Made by a program: the position numbers and the translations under genes. Of a stretch of DNA of 64,000 nt, positions 47,110-63,239 are shown in pieces. Below the pieces are notes generated by a model. The model searched no databases, was not told where the DNA came from, and worked only from the letters and a program-made list of their open reading frames with translations. The stretch covers positions 3,004,054 to 3,068,053 of the forward strand of contig NC_052484.1 in assembly GCF_009730915.1 (NCBI RefSeq), given 5' to 3'. Numbering within the stretch: the first letter of the stretch is position 1; each line of letters begins with the position of its first letter. The DNA is from Dioscorea cayenensis subsp. rotundata. Taxonomy: Eukaryota; Streptophyta; Magnoliopsida; Dioscoreales; Dioscoreaceae.

Positions 47110-48447
47110 ATGTCTACTTCTGCATCAATTGATGAATCATCTGCTAATGTTAGTCACATTGGACGTGTTGGAAATTTCGATGATGCTGAGGCTAATAATG
47201 GTGATGTTAATGAATCTCCCATCAATGTTGAAGATGATGAGGTAGAAGAGAACCCATTTGCAACCAAGAAGAGAAAGATGATCTCTAAAGTTTGGGATGA
47301 ATTCAAAGAAGTGTACTCTTTCAGATGGAACAAAGAAGGAAGAGTGTATTCGTTGTAGGCATCAACTTGGCCTATTGAAGTTGGGCACAACAACTTAGTT
47401 TATTCGGCAATTGAAAGTATGCGTGAAACGACAATCGGTATTGAAGGGACAAAAGCAGTTGACTTACTCAACAAAGTTGGCAAAATCTGAAAGTGTGAAT
47501 GCAATTTAAACCTGAAAATATGACCAAGCAAAGGTACAGCAAGTCTATTCTCATTTGGTTTTAGTACATGATTTAACATTCTTATTTGATGAGAACGAAG
47601 TTTTAAATCATTTCATGAGAACTATTACCCCTAATTGGGAAATAATAAGTGGAGGACTTTCAAAAGAAGATTGTATGTCTACTTATGACATCGAGAAAAA
47701 AAGAGTACTTTCATTGTTGAAAGAAGTTGATAGAGTTAGTATTACTACTGATTTGTGGACATCTATAATGCAAGATGTAGAGTATATGGTTGTTACTTGT
47801 CATTTTGTGGATTATGATTGGAAATTGCAACAATGTATGTTATGCTTTCATTTTATTGTTCCTCCACACACTGGTGTTGCTATTTGTGATGAGTTAGCAA
47901 GATGTATAGCTGATTAGAGTTTTGAAAAAAAGTTGATGAGTGTGTCAATTGATAATGCTAGTTATAATGATCTTGCTATGAATTTGTTGAAAGATAATCC
48001 GAATTTGAGCAATCAAAATGCACTTGTACTTGATGGAAAATTATTTCATGTGAGGTATTGTGCACATGTTATAAATCTTTTGCTTCAAGATGGGCTTAGT
48101 GAAATTAATGATATAGTTTACAATGTATGTGAAAGTGTGAAGCATATCAGTAAAAGTGTCTCATCTTAGTATGTTCAATGACATTGCTAAGCAATTAAAT
48201 CTGTCAAATAATTAAGAAGCTCATTCTTGATGTTTGCACAAAATGGAATGTTACATATTACATGCTTCAAGCTGCTTTAGATTTGAAAGATGCCAATATA
48301 TACATATTACATGCTTCAGAAAAGGAAAGAAACAATAGGAACAGCCAAACAGGAAAGGGCCTATTTTACATTAAATATGCATATATTGATTGTGATCAAG
48401 TGAAAATTGTGTTTCACAAGCTTAAATTATAGAATTTGTTTGGTATT
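47110..48447 (+). pseudogene. BED zinc-finger hAT transposase (RICESLEEPER/DAYSLEEPER-like), truncated by a gap
   Basis: Starts MSTSASIDESSANVSH, then an acidic stretch, a KKRK basic patch and a BED-finger region (KVWDEFKEV… with Cys-x2-Cys-type and H in a shifted frame around 47290-47400). The hAT core follows: HFMRTITPNWEIISGGLSK, VSITTDLWTS, YMVVTCHFVDYDW and VSIDNASYNDLAM (catalytic-region Asp), then RYCAHVINLLLQDGL. Frame changes around 47330-47530 and a TAG at about 47915 break it. Sequence past 48447 is lost in N. Domesticated SLEEPER genes exist, but the breaks argue for a dead transposon. Confidence 0.85.
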
Positions 48448-49447
48448 NNNNNNNNNNNNNNNNNNNNNNNNNNNNNNNNNNNNNNNNNNNNNNNNNNNNN
48501 NNNNNNNNNNNNNNNNNNNNNNNNNNNNNNNNNNNNNNNNNNNNNNNNNNNNNNNNNNNNNNNNNNNNNNNNNNNNNNNNNNNNNNNNNNNNNNNNNNNN
48601 NNNNNNNNNNNNNNNNNNNNNNNNNNNNNNNNNNNNNNNNNNNNNNNNNNNNNNNNNNNNNNNNNNNNNNNNNNNNNNNNNNNNNNNNNNNNNNNNNNNN
48701 NNNNNNNNNNNNNNNNNNNNNNNNNNNNNNNNNNNNNNNNNNNNNNNNNNNNNNNNNNNNNNNNNNNNNNNNNNNNNNNNNNNNNNNNNNNNNNNNNNNN
48801 NNNNNNNNNNNNNNNNNNNNNNNNNNNNNNNNNNNNNNNNNNNNNNNNNNNNNNNNNNNNNNNNNNNNNNNNNNNNNNNNNNNNNNNNNNNNNNNNNNNN
48901 NNNNNNNNNNNNNNNNNNNNNNNNNNNNNNNNNNNNNNNNNNNNNNNNNNNNNNNNNNNNNNNNNNNNNNNNNNNNNNNNNNNNNNNNNNNNNNNNNNNN
49001 NNNNNNNNNNNNNNNNNNNNNNNNNNNNNNNNNNNNNNNNNNNNNNNNNNNNNNNNNNNNNNNNNNNNNNNNNNNNNNNNNNNNNNNNNNNNNNNNNNNN
49101 NNNNNNNNNNNNNNNNNNNNNNNNNNNNNNNNNNNNNNNNNNNNNNNNNNNNNNNNNNNNNNNNNNNNNNNNNNNNNNNNNNNNNNNNNNNNNNNNNNNN
49201 NNNNNNNNNNNNNNNNNNNNNNNNNNNNNNNNNNNNNNNNNNNNNNNNNNNNNNNNNNNNNNNNNNNNNNNNNNNNNNNNNNNNNNNNNNNNNNNNNNNN
49301 NNNNNNNNNNNNNNNNNNNNNNNNNNNNNNNNNNNNNNNNNNNNNNNNNNNNNNNNNNNNNNNNNNNNNNNNNNNNNNNNNNNNNNNNNNNNNNNNNNNN
49401 NNNNNNNNNNNNNNNNNNNNNNNNNNNNNNNNNNNNNNNNNNNNNNN
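48448..49447. other. Assembly gap, exactly 1000 N
   Basis: A run of 1000 N, the usual placeholder for a gap of unknown size. The rest of the hAT transposase may lie in it. Confidence 1.
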
Positions 49448-49700
49448 TTATTATTATTAGTAATAGTATTAGATTGTGATTAATTTGTTCAGTGTTTAGA
49501 TCGTGGGTTATTTTAGTTAGTATATTGTCAAGTTGGTAGATCAGGTGCAACTTTTCTTTGCTTTTGATTTTGTATAAATACTAATTATATTGATTAACGA
49601 TGAATGAGATAAGTTATTCATTAATTAAAGAGTTTTTAATTTCAATATGGTATCACAAGTTTGTTCTAAATTAAAACAACCAAAGACTTGAAATGTTCAA
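49448..49700 (+). mobile_element. Possible LTR end plus primer-binding site
   Basis: Ends ...TTTCAATATGGTATCACAAG near 49645-49660, with ATATGGTATCACAA repeated at about 49699. A TGGTATCA motif after an AT-rich transcribed-looking segment resembles an LTR 3' end followed by a tRNA-Met primer site. There is no internal coding region. Weak call. Confidence 0.3.
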
Positions 49701-49999
49701 TATGGTATCACAATCAAAAGTCGAATGTTTAACAACGAATATAAAAGATACAAACCAATGCTTTAATGAAGTGATTTAGTATAAGATCTCTTTGCAATCA
49801 GCTGAAATAAGAGAATGTGACAAGATCAAAGTTGCAGATGATAATTTTGCAAATCTTTTGTTTGCAAATTAAAACACTTGGTTCAGAATCTAAAAATCAT
49901 CTTAATGTATTACAAAACCATATCAGAATCAAACGGATTGATTGACAATTCATACAAGAATCATAGATTGCAGATACAATTCAATCTGTTGTCATAAAG

Positions 50000-50656
50000 T
50001 TAGAACAATAAAAGACATAGTATTGCACAGCAGAAGAGGAAGGTCCAAATCTGATGTAGTGATGTTTCCAACTCCATCTCCTGCCTCCTAAGCCTCGTAT
50101 TGCCGCCATTCACTATCTGATAATACGAATTCGAATGGTACAAACCCAGGGACTCATCGTTCCGCAATGCCCATGGTAGCACTGCCATTGCCATCCCTCC
50201 GAGCACTCCGCCGGCGGTTGAATTCATCATCCTAGTCTCCACTAAAGGAGGTGACACGTTGTGAAGCCTGTGGCCATGTTCTTGATCTGAATGAATGCTT
50301 GGCCTGCATGGGATATCAGAGCTACGGCTGGAGTTCTTAAGAGCAGAGTCGTGACCACGGCTATAGAGCGGAACCAGAGTGTTTGCCAAGAGGGTTGCTT
50401 TGCAAACAGGGCATTGCTGTGGTTTTACTGTTTGGACCTGCAACCATTTGTAAATGCAAGGCCAGCAGTAGAGGTGGCCACAAAGGGTAACAACTGGGTC
50501 GGTGGCAAAGTCTAGGCAGATGTTGCAGTCAAAGCAGCCATTGGCAGAAGAAGGTGCAACTTCAGGAACGACACATTTCTTTAGAGGTTCCTGATTGAGC
50601 TGAGGTTCTTCAAGCGCTGTACCCAAACATAGATCTGCAATACTTTCCATCGGCAT
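50000..50656 (-). CDS. RMA: RMA-type RING membrane-anchored E3 ubiquitin ligase
   Basis: Single coding exon of 218 aa on the minus strand. A C3HC4 RING finger spans about residues 43-84 (CNICLDFATDPVVTLCGHLYCW…CPVC), followed by LVPLYSRG, the signature just after the RING in plant RMA proteins. The C-terminal ~18 residues (TFLFCCAILCLLLF) form a membrane anchor. The family sits in the ER membrane with the RING in the cytosol and ubiquitinates clients such as aquaporins. Length and layout match RMA1/RMA1H1. On the minus strand the ATG follows directly after an AG, consistent with a 5' UTR intron ending right at the start codon. Confidence 0.93.
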   Translation of the reverse strand: MPMESIADLCLGTALEEPQLNQEPLKKCVVPEVAPSSANGCFDCNICLDFATDPVVTLCGHLYCWPCIYKWLQVQTVKPQQCPVCKATLLANTLVPLYSRGHDSALKNSSRSSDIPCRPSIHSDQEHGHRLHNVSPPLVETRMMNSTAGGVLGGMAMAVLPWALRNDESLGLYHSNSYYQIVNGGNTRLRRQEMELETSLHQIWTFLFCCAILCLLLF

Positions 50657-52620
50657 CTAACAACTAATGGCTCTCTATAGTTTGATACCATACATTTATC
50701 AATATTTCACACCAAAGGAGGCCTGCATGATTTGATCATGAGAACAATGAATAAAAAGATTGAAGGCTTACACATTCTGTTTGTCTCTTAATAGATAAAG
50801 TATCATATGTTTTAGACATCTGTTAATAGGACAACAGGCGGAGAATCTTTATGCCTGTTAATGGAAGCCATTTGACAATACACACCAATTTGTGATTGTT
50901 AGACAAGGAAAGTAGAATTCTAGTGCATCTGGTCCGGACAAGGACACTCAATTATAGTGATGTTTGCGCTAACTCAGCAGCATGGCAATGACTTTAGCTT
51001 CTAATTTGCTGTCTTATTACAAGTTCCATTTTGGTTTATCTTTTGAAAGTTTTTCATTTTTTAAGAACTTTCAACACAATGTCTTTCCAAATCAACACAT
51101 ATTCCACTCCTACATGTTTGTACAGATCATGGTGAGTTATAAGCCAGAAAACAGAAGAAAAGGTGATGTTAAACATGACGCAAAGGACTGATCGATCATT
51201 TATGTAAACCATAGTAGCAAGGCATGTGCAAAGAGAGAAAACAATGAGATGAGCAAAGGGAAAGAATCAAGAACAAGTAGAACATAAGGGTTAAAACGGA
51301 AAACATTAATATCGCTCGAACTCAAACAAAAACAAAACATGTGACAGAACTTGTCAGCTAGCTTGTGAAAGCCTGGTGAAGATATTATGATTTCCCTAAC
51401 TTCTTATTAAAGTTGCCTAACAATGACTGGAAGACAATAACAATAAAAACATTTGATAGATAGTGCCTAGAAAATTTTACAAATTCAAAGCTATGCCAGT
51501 TCATTGTGACATGGATTTGTTTTCTTTCTGTTTTTATCTCCCGAAATCTAAAGATTTTAGCCTAATAGTTCAGATCAAGTAAATACAACAACAAGAAAAA
51601 TTTTTTCTTCATTTCAAAACTATTGGCAAAATCATCTCAGCTCAGATTTTTATATAAAGAAAATCTCCACTTGCCACCAGATTGACATAAAGATAAAATC
51701 AGCAGCCAGAACATATTACTGAGAAGAGCATTGCAGAAGACAGACAATAATAAGAAAAACTACAATACAAAAGACCAATTCTTGACAACATGAAATAGAC
51801 CACAGTCTGAAAGGAAAAATTGTTACGATTGAAGATCACGAAGAATAGAATCGCCGATAGTGGAAATTGAGATGAGCTTTCACAATTCCAAATAGATAAA
51901 TTTCATGACTATAAAACCTCATCTAAATTACTTACAATAGTGACTGAAAAGTAAGCCCTTCTTGAAAGTAGCAATTAACAATTATTAATACCAAGTTAGA
52001 GTTCACTTCATGCTTGTAAAGTGAGGAACAAGAGATTAGAAGTAAAAATATATCCAATATGTTTAGAAAACAATGAATCCACAAAATAAAAAAGCCCCAT
52101 TTTCAGGTCTCATATCTGAATTTCCTTAAATAAAAAAAGGAGAAATTTTTCAGCAGTCATAGCACTTTAGCAACAATGAATCACCTCCTAAGTCCAAATA
52201 TATTCACATTCATAACAAAATCAAAAAGATAAATATGTATATATATATACACATATATAAATCACTCAAACTGCAAAACAAGTACATCAAAAAGGGGCCT
52301 TTTCAATTCAATCCATGAACAAACAAACAAACAAATCAAAATCTATGGATTCCTCACCAAAAACAAAGAAAAGATTTCAACTTTTCAATCACACGCCCAA
52401 AATCAAAGATGAATAAAACGCAAGATATAGGTTAGAAATCAAGACGAACAATGAAATCAATCCATAATTGAACCAAAAAGGAGAGAAAGGAGTACCTAAT
52501 TAGGGAGCACAGAATTGATCTTCAAGTGAGAAGCATTGAAAAGCTTGAGCTTTGGAGATCCAATGGCGAATCCGAGACGAAGAACTGGAGAAGTTACAAT
52601 GAGGGACAACGGCGAGCGTT
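50657..52620 (-). other. Probable 5' UTR intron and first non-coding exon of the RMA gene
   Basis: No coding sequence is seen for ~1.9 kb upstream of the RMA start. On the minus strand, TTAG|GTACTC near 52495 could be a donor for a leader exon at about 52495-52610 and GTTGTTAG|ATG at 50657 the acceptor. 5' UTR introns are common in this family, but this structure is inference from splice-like motifs only. RNA evidence would decide. Confidence 0.4.
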
Positions 52621-52753
52621 CAGGATGAAGACGTGCTTGCGGGCCCACGCCAGTAGATAAACGCCACGTGGCCGTTTGAATAGAATTTTGGTTTCCTGTT
52701 CGGTGGTAAATAGCTGATCTTGAGTCATTACTAAGGCCAATATATATATAAGT

Positions 52754-53070
52754 TTAAATATCAAAATGATACTTCTATTTTTCGTTTTTCGCCCTTTTAG
52801 TCTCTCTAATATAAAATCCACTTTTTTGGTCCTTGTATTTGCACATTTTCATCTTTTAGTTATAAAATACACCCTTTAGTTCTCGTATTTACACATTTTT
52901 ATCCTTTTTTGGTCCCTCCAGTTCATCAACTTCAAAGACCAAAATGACAGATCCGTCAATTAGAGGGACCAAAAATATAAAAATACGAGGACAAAAAAGG
53001 TGGATTTTATATTAGAAGGACTAAAAAGACAGAAAATGTAAAATAGAGGGACCATTTTGGTATTTTGACC
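52754..53070. repeat. Inverted-repeat MITE-like element
   Basis: The two halves are complementary over ~150 bp: ATCAAAATGATACTTCTATTTT and GGTCCTTGTATTTGCAC on the left, and GAGGGACCATTTTGGTATTTTGA and AAATACGAGGAC on the right. It would fold into a long hairpin and could be a source of small RNAs. No coding sequence. Confidence 0.65.
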
Positions 53071-54237
53071 ATATATATATATATATATATATATTCTTAT
53101 CCTATATGTTTAACATGAAAAATTGCTAATACCCCTTATAAAAATCATATTTATTTATATATGATTAAAAAATTATTTATTTATTTATTTATACATTATG
53201 ATGAGTAAAAATTAACTTGCAAAATTTATATCTACTTATTTTTGCCTTTTTTTCTTGTATGCACTATTAAAAATATAAAAAAAAATTGTTTATATTATAT
53301 TGGTATAATTTCCTAAATAATCTTTTTATTTTTTCAAACTTATTTTTTTAGTTTTTTTATTTTAAATAGTAGAGGAATTAAAAGTTTATAATTTATAGTG
53401 AAAAGACTAAAATGATAAATTTGGCGCACTATTTCGGAGAATTGTACCTTATATATTCTATAAAAATAATATTTACTTACAACATATAGTTTTATAAATC
53501 ATTCTTATCTACTTATATATCCTCAAAATAAAAATTAATTACAAATTTTTATTAAACAGTTAAAATATTATTTACTTTTGGGGAGAGGAAATTAAAAAAT
53601 AATTAATACTTTGATAAAATTTGAAAATTGATTTTCAACTATAAAAATATATAGGTAAATATAATTTTTAGAAAAAAAAAAATATGTTAGCAATTATACA
53701 CTCTACACACAAATATGGTTTTTTTATAGCAATATATTAGAAATTATCAAACTTATATAAAGGTGGCCCAAGCAATTTCTTCTTCTTCTTCTTCTTATTA
53801 TTATTATTATAAAATATTCTACATTTAGAAATAAAAAAGTTTTACTAACTCATGTTAGTCTAAATAGTAAAGATTTAAGTTGTTTAAATAAATGATTTAG
53901 AATTTAAATCTATATAAGCCAAAAAAAAAACACTTATTAAAAGGGGTATACATCTTCACATAACTCTCAATATTTCCACCCTAGAAAAATGATAGATTAA
54001 ACAAATAAAAAAAGTTTAAAAAAAAAGTCTTCATGTAATGACAGACTCTTTCATGAGACTTTCAATAAATTTAAATCAATTATTATGATAACAATAGCAA
54101 TACAATAATAAGTACATAAACAAGAAATACATATTATATCAGCTCTCCAACTGTATAAAGATTAGTGGGAGAGATGATTAATCCAATCTTTGGCTTCCCA
54201 AAAGTAAGTATTGTACCAATTGGGACCGTTCTGCTGA
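53071..54237. other. AT-rich intergenic and 3' flank of the endoglucanase
   Basis: AT-rich DNA with a (TA)n run at about 53072-53093 and a (CTT)n/(ATT)n run near 53778-53812. The last ~130 bp is probably 3' UTR of the minus-strand endoglucanase. Confidence 0.35.
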
Positions 54238-58711
<4,474 letters not shown>

Positions 58712-58924
58712 TTAGTCAAGAACGTGTACATAAGTAGAAGATTGGTCATCTGACCGTATGTTTCCACCGGTGACGCAAAATTTTGGATCATAAATTTTTA
58801 CCCACACTGAGGACCAATCACTACCATATGACTCTAGCACCACTCCTTTCATAATGGGGCAGTGCAACTGGGCAAAGGTTAGCTTACTTACATATTCATT
58901 GATTCTCAATATATATATGGGCAT
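58712..58924 (-). CDS. Unrecognised short ORF, possibly an exon fragment
   Basis: A 70-aa minus-strand frame whose middle (AQLHCPIMKGVVLESYGS… DWSSVWVKIYDPKFCV) has a composition like real protein in otherwise AT-rich DNA. I do not recognise the family. On the minus strand a GTAAGT-like sequence precedes it near 58888. It could be a leftover exon of a lost gene or chance. Confidence 0.15.
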   Translation of the reverse strand: MPIYILRINEYVSKLTFAQLHCPIMKGVVLESYGSDWSSVWVKIYDPKFCVTGGNIRSDDQSSTYVHVLD

Positions 58925-59734
58925 CTATGCAAATAAATAAATAAATACAAAAAGAAACAATAAAATTCAGTCCCACAACGATTCAACTAAACAAACTAAT
59001 GAACTATCATCACACATATTTAAAATAGAAAGCCAGTAATTAATAATTCAATATATGAAACATCAAAACCCGGATTCGTTTATTAAGACAAGAAAATCAA
59101 CAAAGGTGAAATCAAAACTTTTTAGCAATAATAGAACACTATTTTCAATTATTCCAAAAAGTTGGCAGAAAGCTAAAACTAGTAAAATTGAATTAGAGTA
59201 GAGCTTCTCAGGACATCTTCAATTGGGCTTCAAATCCCATGCCAATGCAAGCATGCAGGACGCGCTCGGCGCTCCAACCGAGCACCAACGCTTGCACCAA
59301 ATCAATTTTTATTATAATGACTCACAAATAGCTATGTGTTAGTGTAGCACGAGTCTTTTTTCTGTGTAATAGTTATTTAATAAAGTGTGGATAATTAATT
59401 TACAATTTTGTTTTACTTTTAGCCACATAAATATATGCATCACTATAAAATTTGCACTTAGAATTTTATATTTTAATTAGATTATTAACTTATAATTTAA
59501 GTTTATATTTTTTAATTAATAAAAAATAAAAAATTAAAGAAAATAATACAAGAAATATAAATTCATTAAAATTAGGGCAAATTACGTGAACAATAAAATA
59601 AAAAACATAAAAAATAGTCCTAACATAGATTATCATCAACAACAATAAAAAAAACTACAACACCCAAATTATAATTAATGAAGTTGAAAATAGATGGGGT
59701 TAATAATCTGCCATGTTATTGTCACTTCCACTGA
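58925..59734. other. Intergenic
   Basis: AT-rich. A short GC-richer patch at 59215-59300 (ACATCTTCAATTGGG… GCGCTCGGCGCTCCAACCGAGCACC) has inverted-repeat character and may be a MITE remnant. Confidence 0.3.
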
Positions 59735-60348
59735 TAAGTAGCAAAGCCACGTGGTGGAGAAGGGGGCAATTTGCCCCCTTATAATTTGAGAATAAGTTAA
59801 TTTAATATTAATTTAATTAATTGATGTCCTAATTATCCACATCTATTTTACAATTGACCCCCTTAGCTTTTTATTAATTAAAAATAAAAGGAGACTAGTC
59901 TTATCTTATCCAATAATGAAGTTGTGATATCTGTTTGATTAGAAATTAAATTTATTTACTATTTATTTATTTATGTATTTATTTAATATCTTAAATTTAG
60001 CTCTAATTTACCAATTTCAACAGCATTTGTTGAGAGAATTTTTTCTGCAATGAAGATTGAAAACAAAACTACGTAATAGAATTAGTGATCAATTGTTGCT
60101 TAGTGACATACATCGAGAAAAATATCTTTAATTATATTGATAAATAATAAAACAATAATTTATTATTTTCAAATATTAAAACTCGTAAGGACAATTGTAA
60201 ATTTGCTTTGTTGATGATTTGTAATACTTGTTTATGTAAAAGACTTATATTAAAAAAATGATTATTAATTTTGATTATAGTTGAACGTTTATTAATTAAG
60301 TTTCATTTGCCAACCCCCGCGGATATATGATTTCTAGCTCCGCCACCG
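59735..60348 (+). pseudogene. hAT transposase C-terminal (dimerisation) fragment in a GGCGGAGCTAG-ended element
   Basis: Around 60008-60075 the plus strand reads LPISTAFVERIFSAMKIENK, then a stop. One frame over comes RNRISDQLLLSDIH. Together these match the hAT C-terminal dimerisation domain of the TTF/MYM-type zinc-finger hAT group. The inverse end CTAGCTCCGCCACCGG lies at about 60334-60349 and a degenerate partner near 59740-59760. Only this tail is present. Confidence 0.7.
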
Positions 60349-60397
60349 GCACCAATATTGTCGAAGAACTCATTAAACATATTAGATCGCAAAAGCG

Positions 60398-61018
60398 GTA
60401 GTTGTTCAAAATGCCCTCTTTTATGTAAATTTCTTGTTGTTGTGTGATAAGTGCTTGAAAACGCGTATTTTACATATCATTTATACTACATTTAGCATAA
60501 GATTTTACATGTTTAGTACCAAACTAATACATAATTTCATTCTTTTGTTCACCATGGGTTTTCTTTCATTTTAGAGCTAAAGAAGCGAATGTGGAAGCGT
60601 TTTGAAGCAAAACAACCAACTTGCTAAATCAGAGCACCATCACAGCTCACCACGCCCGTAGTTAGATGTCACCGCGGCCGTTGTACACTTCTATCACAGC
60701 CGTAACTAGCTGGTGATAGTTGTTCAAAATGCCCTCTTTTATGTAAATTTCTTCTTGTTGTATGATAAGTGCTTGAAAACGAATATTTTACATATCATTT
60801 TATACATTTTACATGTTTGGTACCAAACTAATACATAATTTCCTTCTTTTGTTCACCATGGGTTTTATTTCATTTTAGTGCTAAAGAAGTGAATCTATAA
60901 GCATTTTGAAGCAAAACAACCAACTTGTTAAATCAAAACACCATCACAGCTCACCACGCCCGTAGTTAGATGTCATCGCGGCCGTTGTACACTTCTATCA
61001 CAACCGTGACCAACTGGT
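60398..61018 (+). repeat. Tandemly duplicated ~320-bp segment at the start of an LTR-like repeat
   Basis: Two copies (about 60398-60718 and 60719-61018) share GTTGTTCAAAATGCCCTC, GATAAGTGCTTGAAAACG, ACCAAACTAATACATAATTTC, CACCATGGGTTTT, TCACCACGCCCGTAGTTAGA and GCGGCCGTTGTACACTTC. Similarity is roughly 88-90% by eye. Confidence 0.8.
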
Positions 61019-61980
61019 GCCAGTGTGGAGCCATAGAAAACAACACAGAAGTCACAACGACCTTCACAACAGCTGTTGTGGATCATAACGCATGTGGGCA
61101 ATTCACACAATGCCGATCCAGACCGTGCCAAGACACAACTTGCGGCCTAAGCAACAAAATTTACTCAACACGGTCTTCACAACGGGCGTGGTTAGGCCAT
61201 GGTGGACTCGAGTTATAAATACCCCTAGGTTTTACAATTCAGAGGTATTCTTTAGCCGAATTTGAGAGAGGCGGCTGGATTTCTGGAGAAGAGTTTCATC
61301 ATCGATTCAGTGGATTCCGGCGATTTTCTCAGGAAGGTTTCTTCATGCATTGGTAGTGGAGAACGCGCAAATTAAAAGATTCGACGTTCTCTTAACGATC
61401 TTGGGATCTTCTCAACCTCAACTATCAGTGACCTATTAGAGGGAACTAGTTTATAAATTCTTTTGCTTTTTTTTTTCCTTTGCATTGTTATTATTCATTA
61501 ATTGATACTTGTATACCCATTAGAGGACCACAATTCAAGGGGAATTGCATGTCAATGTACCTCGGCTTTTACTTGTGAATTCTTTACTACCATTAATATA
61601 TTCTTTCTAGTTGTCTTGGATTCATTACATGATTGTTTAATTATTTTATTAATGTTATGAGGAAGAGATTCTTACGCTTAAAACACCCATGCATTGTTAG
61701 ATCTATGCATGCGGTAAGAGATTAGGCATAGCTAAGTTTCTGGATTAGGGTTTGATTAGCCATTCTAATGGAGTTCTTGAACTTAAGGTGAACATAGGAG
61801 ACTGGGATGGAAGAGATTTCATCTTAAATTCCTAGTGTTTTAGACTTGGTTGCCAAGAGATTGGGACCAATAGACCCTTGAATTCCCCCCGTCCAATACT
61901 AGATCAAATTGTCACCTCTTAATGTTATTTTACAAGTAATTGTTGAGGAAATCGTCATACGATTTCCCAACTCCTTCCAA
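61019..61980 (+). mobile_element. Putative Ty3/Gypsy-type solo LTR body
   Basis: Downstream of the duplicated segment is a TATA-like TTATAAATACCCCTAGG (about 61214-61230), then a GA-rich transcribed-looking leader (AGAGAGGCGGCTGG) and ~700 bp of non-coding sequence, including ACACCCATGCATTG. CACGGCCGTG-type words before a TATAAATACCCC box are typical of large Gypsy LTRs. No internal coding region or second LTR is seen, so this is a solo LTR or remnant at best. Confidence 0.4.
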
Positions 61981-62329
61981 TTGCACTTCACGATCCTCAA
62001 TTGTATTTTGGTAACTAGTTTGTAGGAATATATTTAAGAACCAACATAAACGTCAGGCTATAAATTAAGTGAAAAAAAAATAATAGAAGCCTCCCGTCGT
62101 TCCCTAATAATAGGACCCTCATGCTCACCCACGAGGTATTACTTGACGACTCATGCACTTGCAGTATATACACACACGTAAAGCGTGCATCATTATGCTT
62201 ATATACAAGCACGAATATTTATATCAGTGATAGAATTCAAGTCTCACATCAAAATTTTGTCCTCACATCTCATTTGCTAAAAAGCATGACTTGCTATGCA
62301 TTTCTAAGAACACTTGTCGATCTGCATTA

Positions 62330-63077
62330 GTCTTCTCCAACCCCTCCATAATCTTGGAGTTATCATCCTTTAGACGACTAAGAGAAGATGTCACTTTGTC
62401 ATCCCTTTTTTTTATTCAGTTCGGCTTTCTTTTATTCGATTGGGCCTTCAGAAGATGAGCCACCAACACCATTGTCTAAGTTAAGAGAAATTTGAGAAAA
62501 TCTAGGAGATTCTGGTACTTGTGATTCGAGCGTGGGATTTTCAGATGTCGACGATACATAGTCAAATGCATGCTTTTAAGCAAGTTGTCTAGATGTCATA
62601 ACATTATTTTTAAACTTCTCAAAGTTCCTCACAATGTGCCACTCATGATCAAACTTGAAGCCTTTCTTGTAATTAGAATCATCCAAAAACATCATCTTTG
62701 CTTGATTCATCTACAAATGATTTCAAAATTGAGCATTTGTAAAAATATAAATTTATGAAGAATAAAATATATAAAATACTTACATAATATTGGTCTGATG
62801 CACCACTTGGATTTAAACTTTTCACCTGTCAAATACATCCGTTCAATTTTTCACTGTCTTTTCTATTGTTTACATCCTACATTGTAAAGACTAAGCAGGC
62901 CGTTCCACCCAAGATTTATCTTTTGTCAAATTGTATTTTTCCTCCATTCAAGCAAATAATTGCTCTAAAGACTAGTTTGTACCAATAATGGGATCTTGAG
63001 TCATTTCCATGTAAATTACACAAAGGTGAATATCTTCATAAGGAGAGTACTTCGTACTACGAAATTGTTTAGACATT
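62330..63077 (-). pseudogene. PIF/Harbinger ORF1 (NAM-associated / Myb-like protein), broken
   Basis: On the minus strand from ATG 63077: MSKQFRSTKYSPYEDIHLC, then TQDPIIGTN, KDKSWVERP and SLQC, the pattern of plant 'no apical meristem-associated' ORF1 proteins that partner Harbinger transposases. A second exon-like block (about 62710-62430) reads YKKGFKFDHEWHIVRNFEKF and SENPTLESQ. At least four in-frame stops occur in the first block and more in the second. Confidence 0.75.
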
Positions 63078-63239
63078 TTTCTTAGGTTACAATGAAAGAG
63101 AGATTTTTCGATAATATTAGTTGAAATGAGAGATAACATGAAGTTGTTTATATAGGCAACACAATAATTTAATAATGTACCACATTATCTTTATATTTTG
63201 ATTTGTATTCATCTTCTTAAACCTTATCTTAACGCATTT

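Noticed and set aside
48407..49550. Open frames spanning the N run
   Set aside because: They are artefacts of translating N; there is no sequence to support them.
50982..51191. 69-aa plus-strand frame in the RMA upstream region
   Set aside because: Low-complexity Phe/Lys-rich translation with no recognisable family, lying within a probable 5' UTR intron of the opposite strand.
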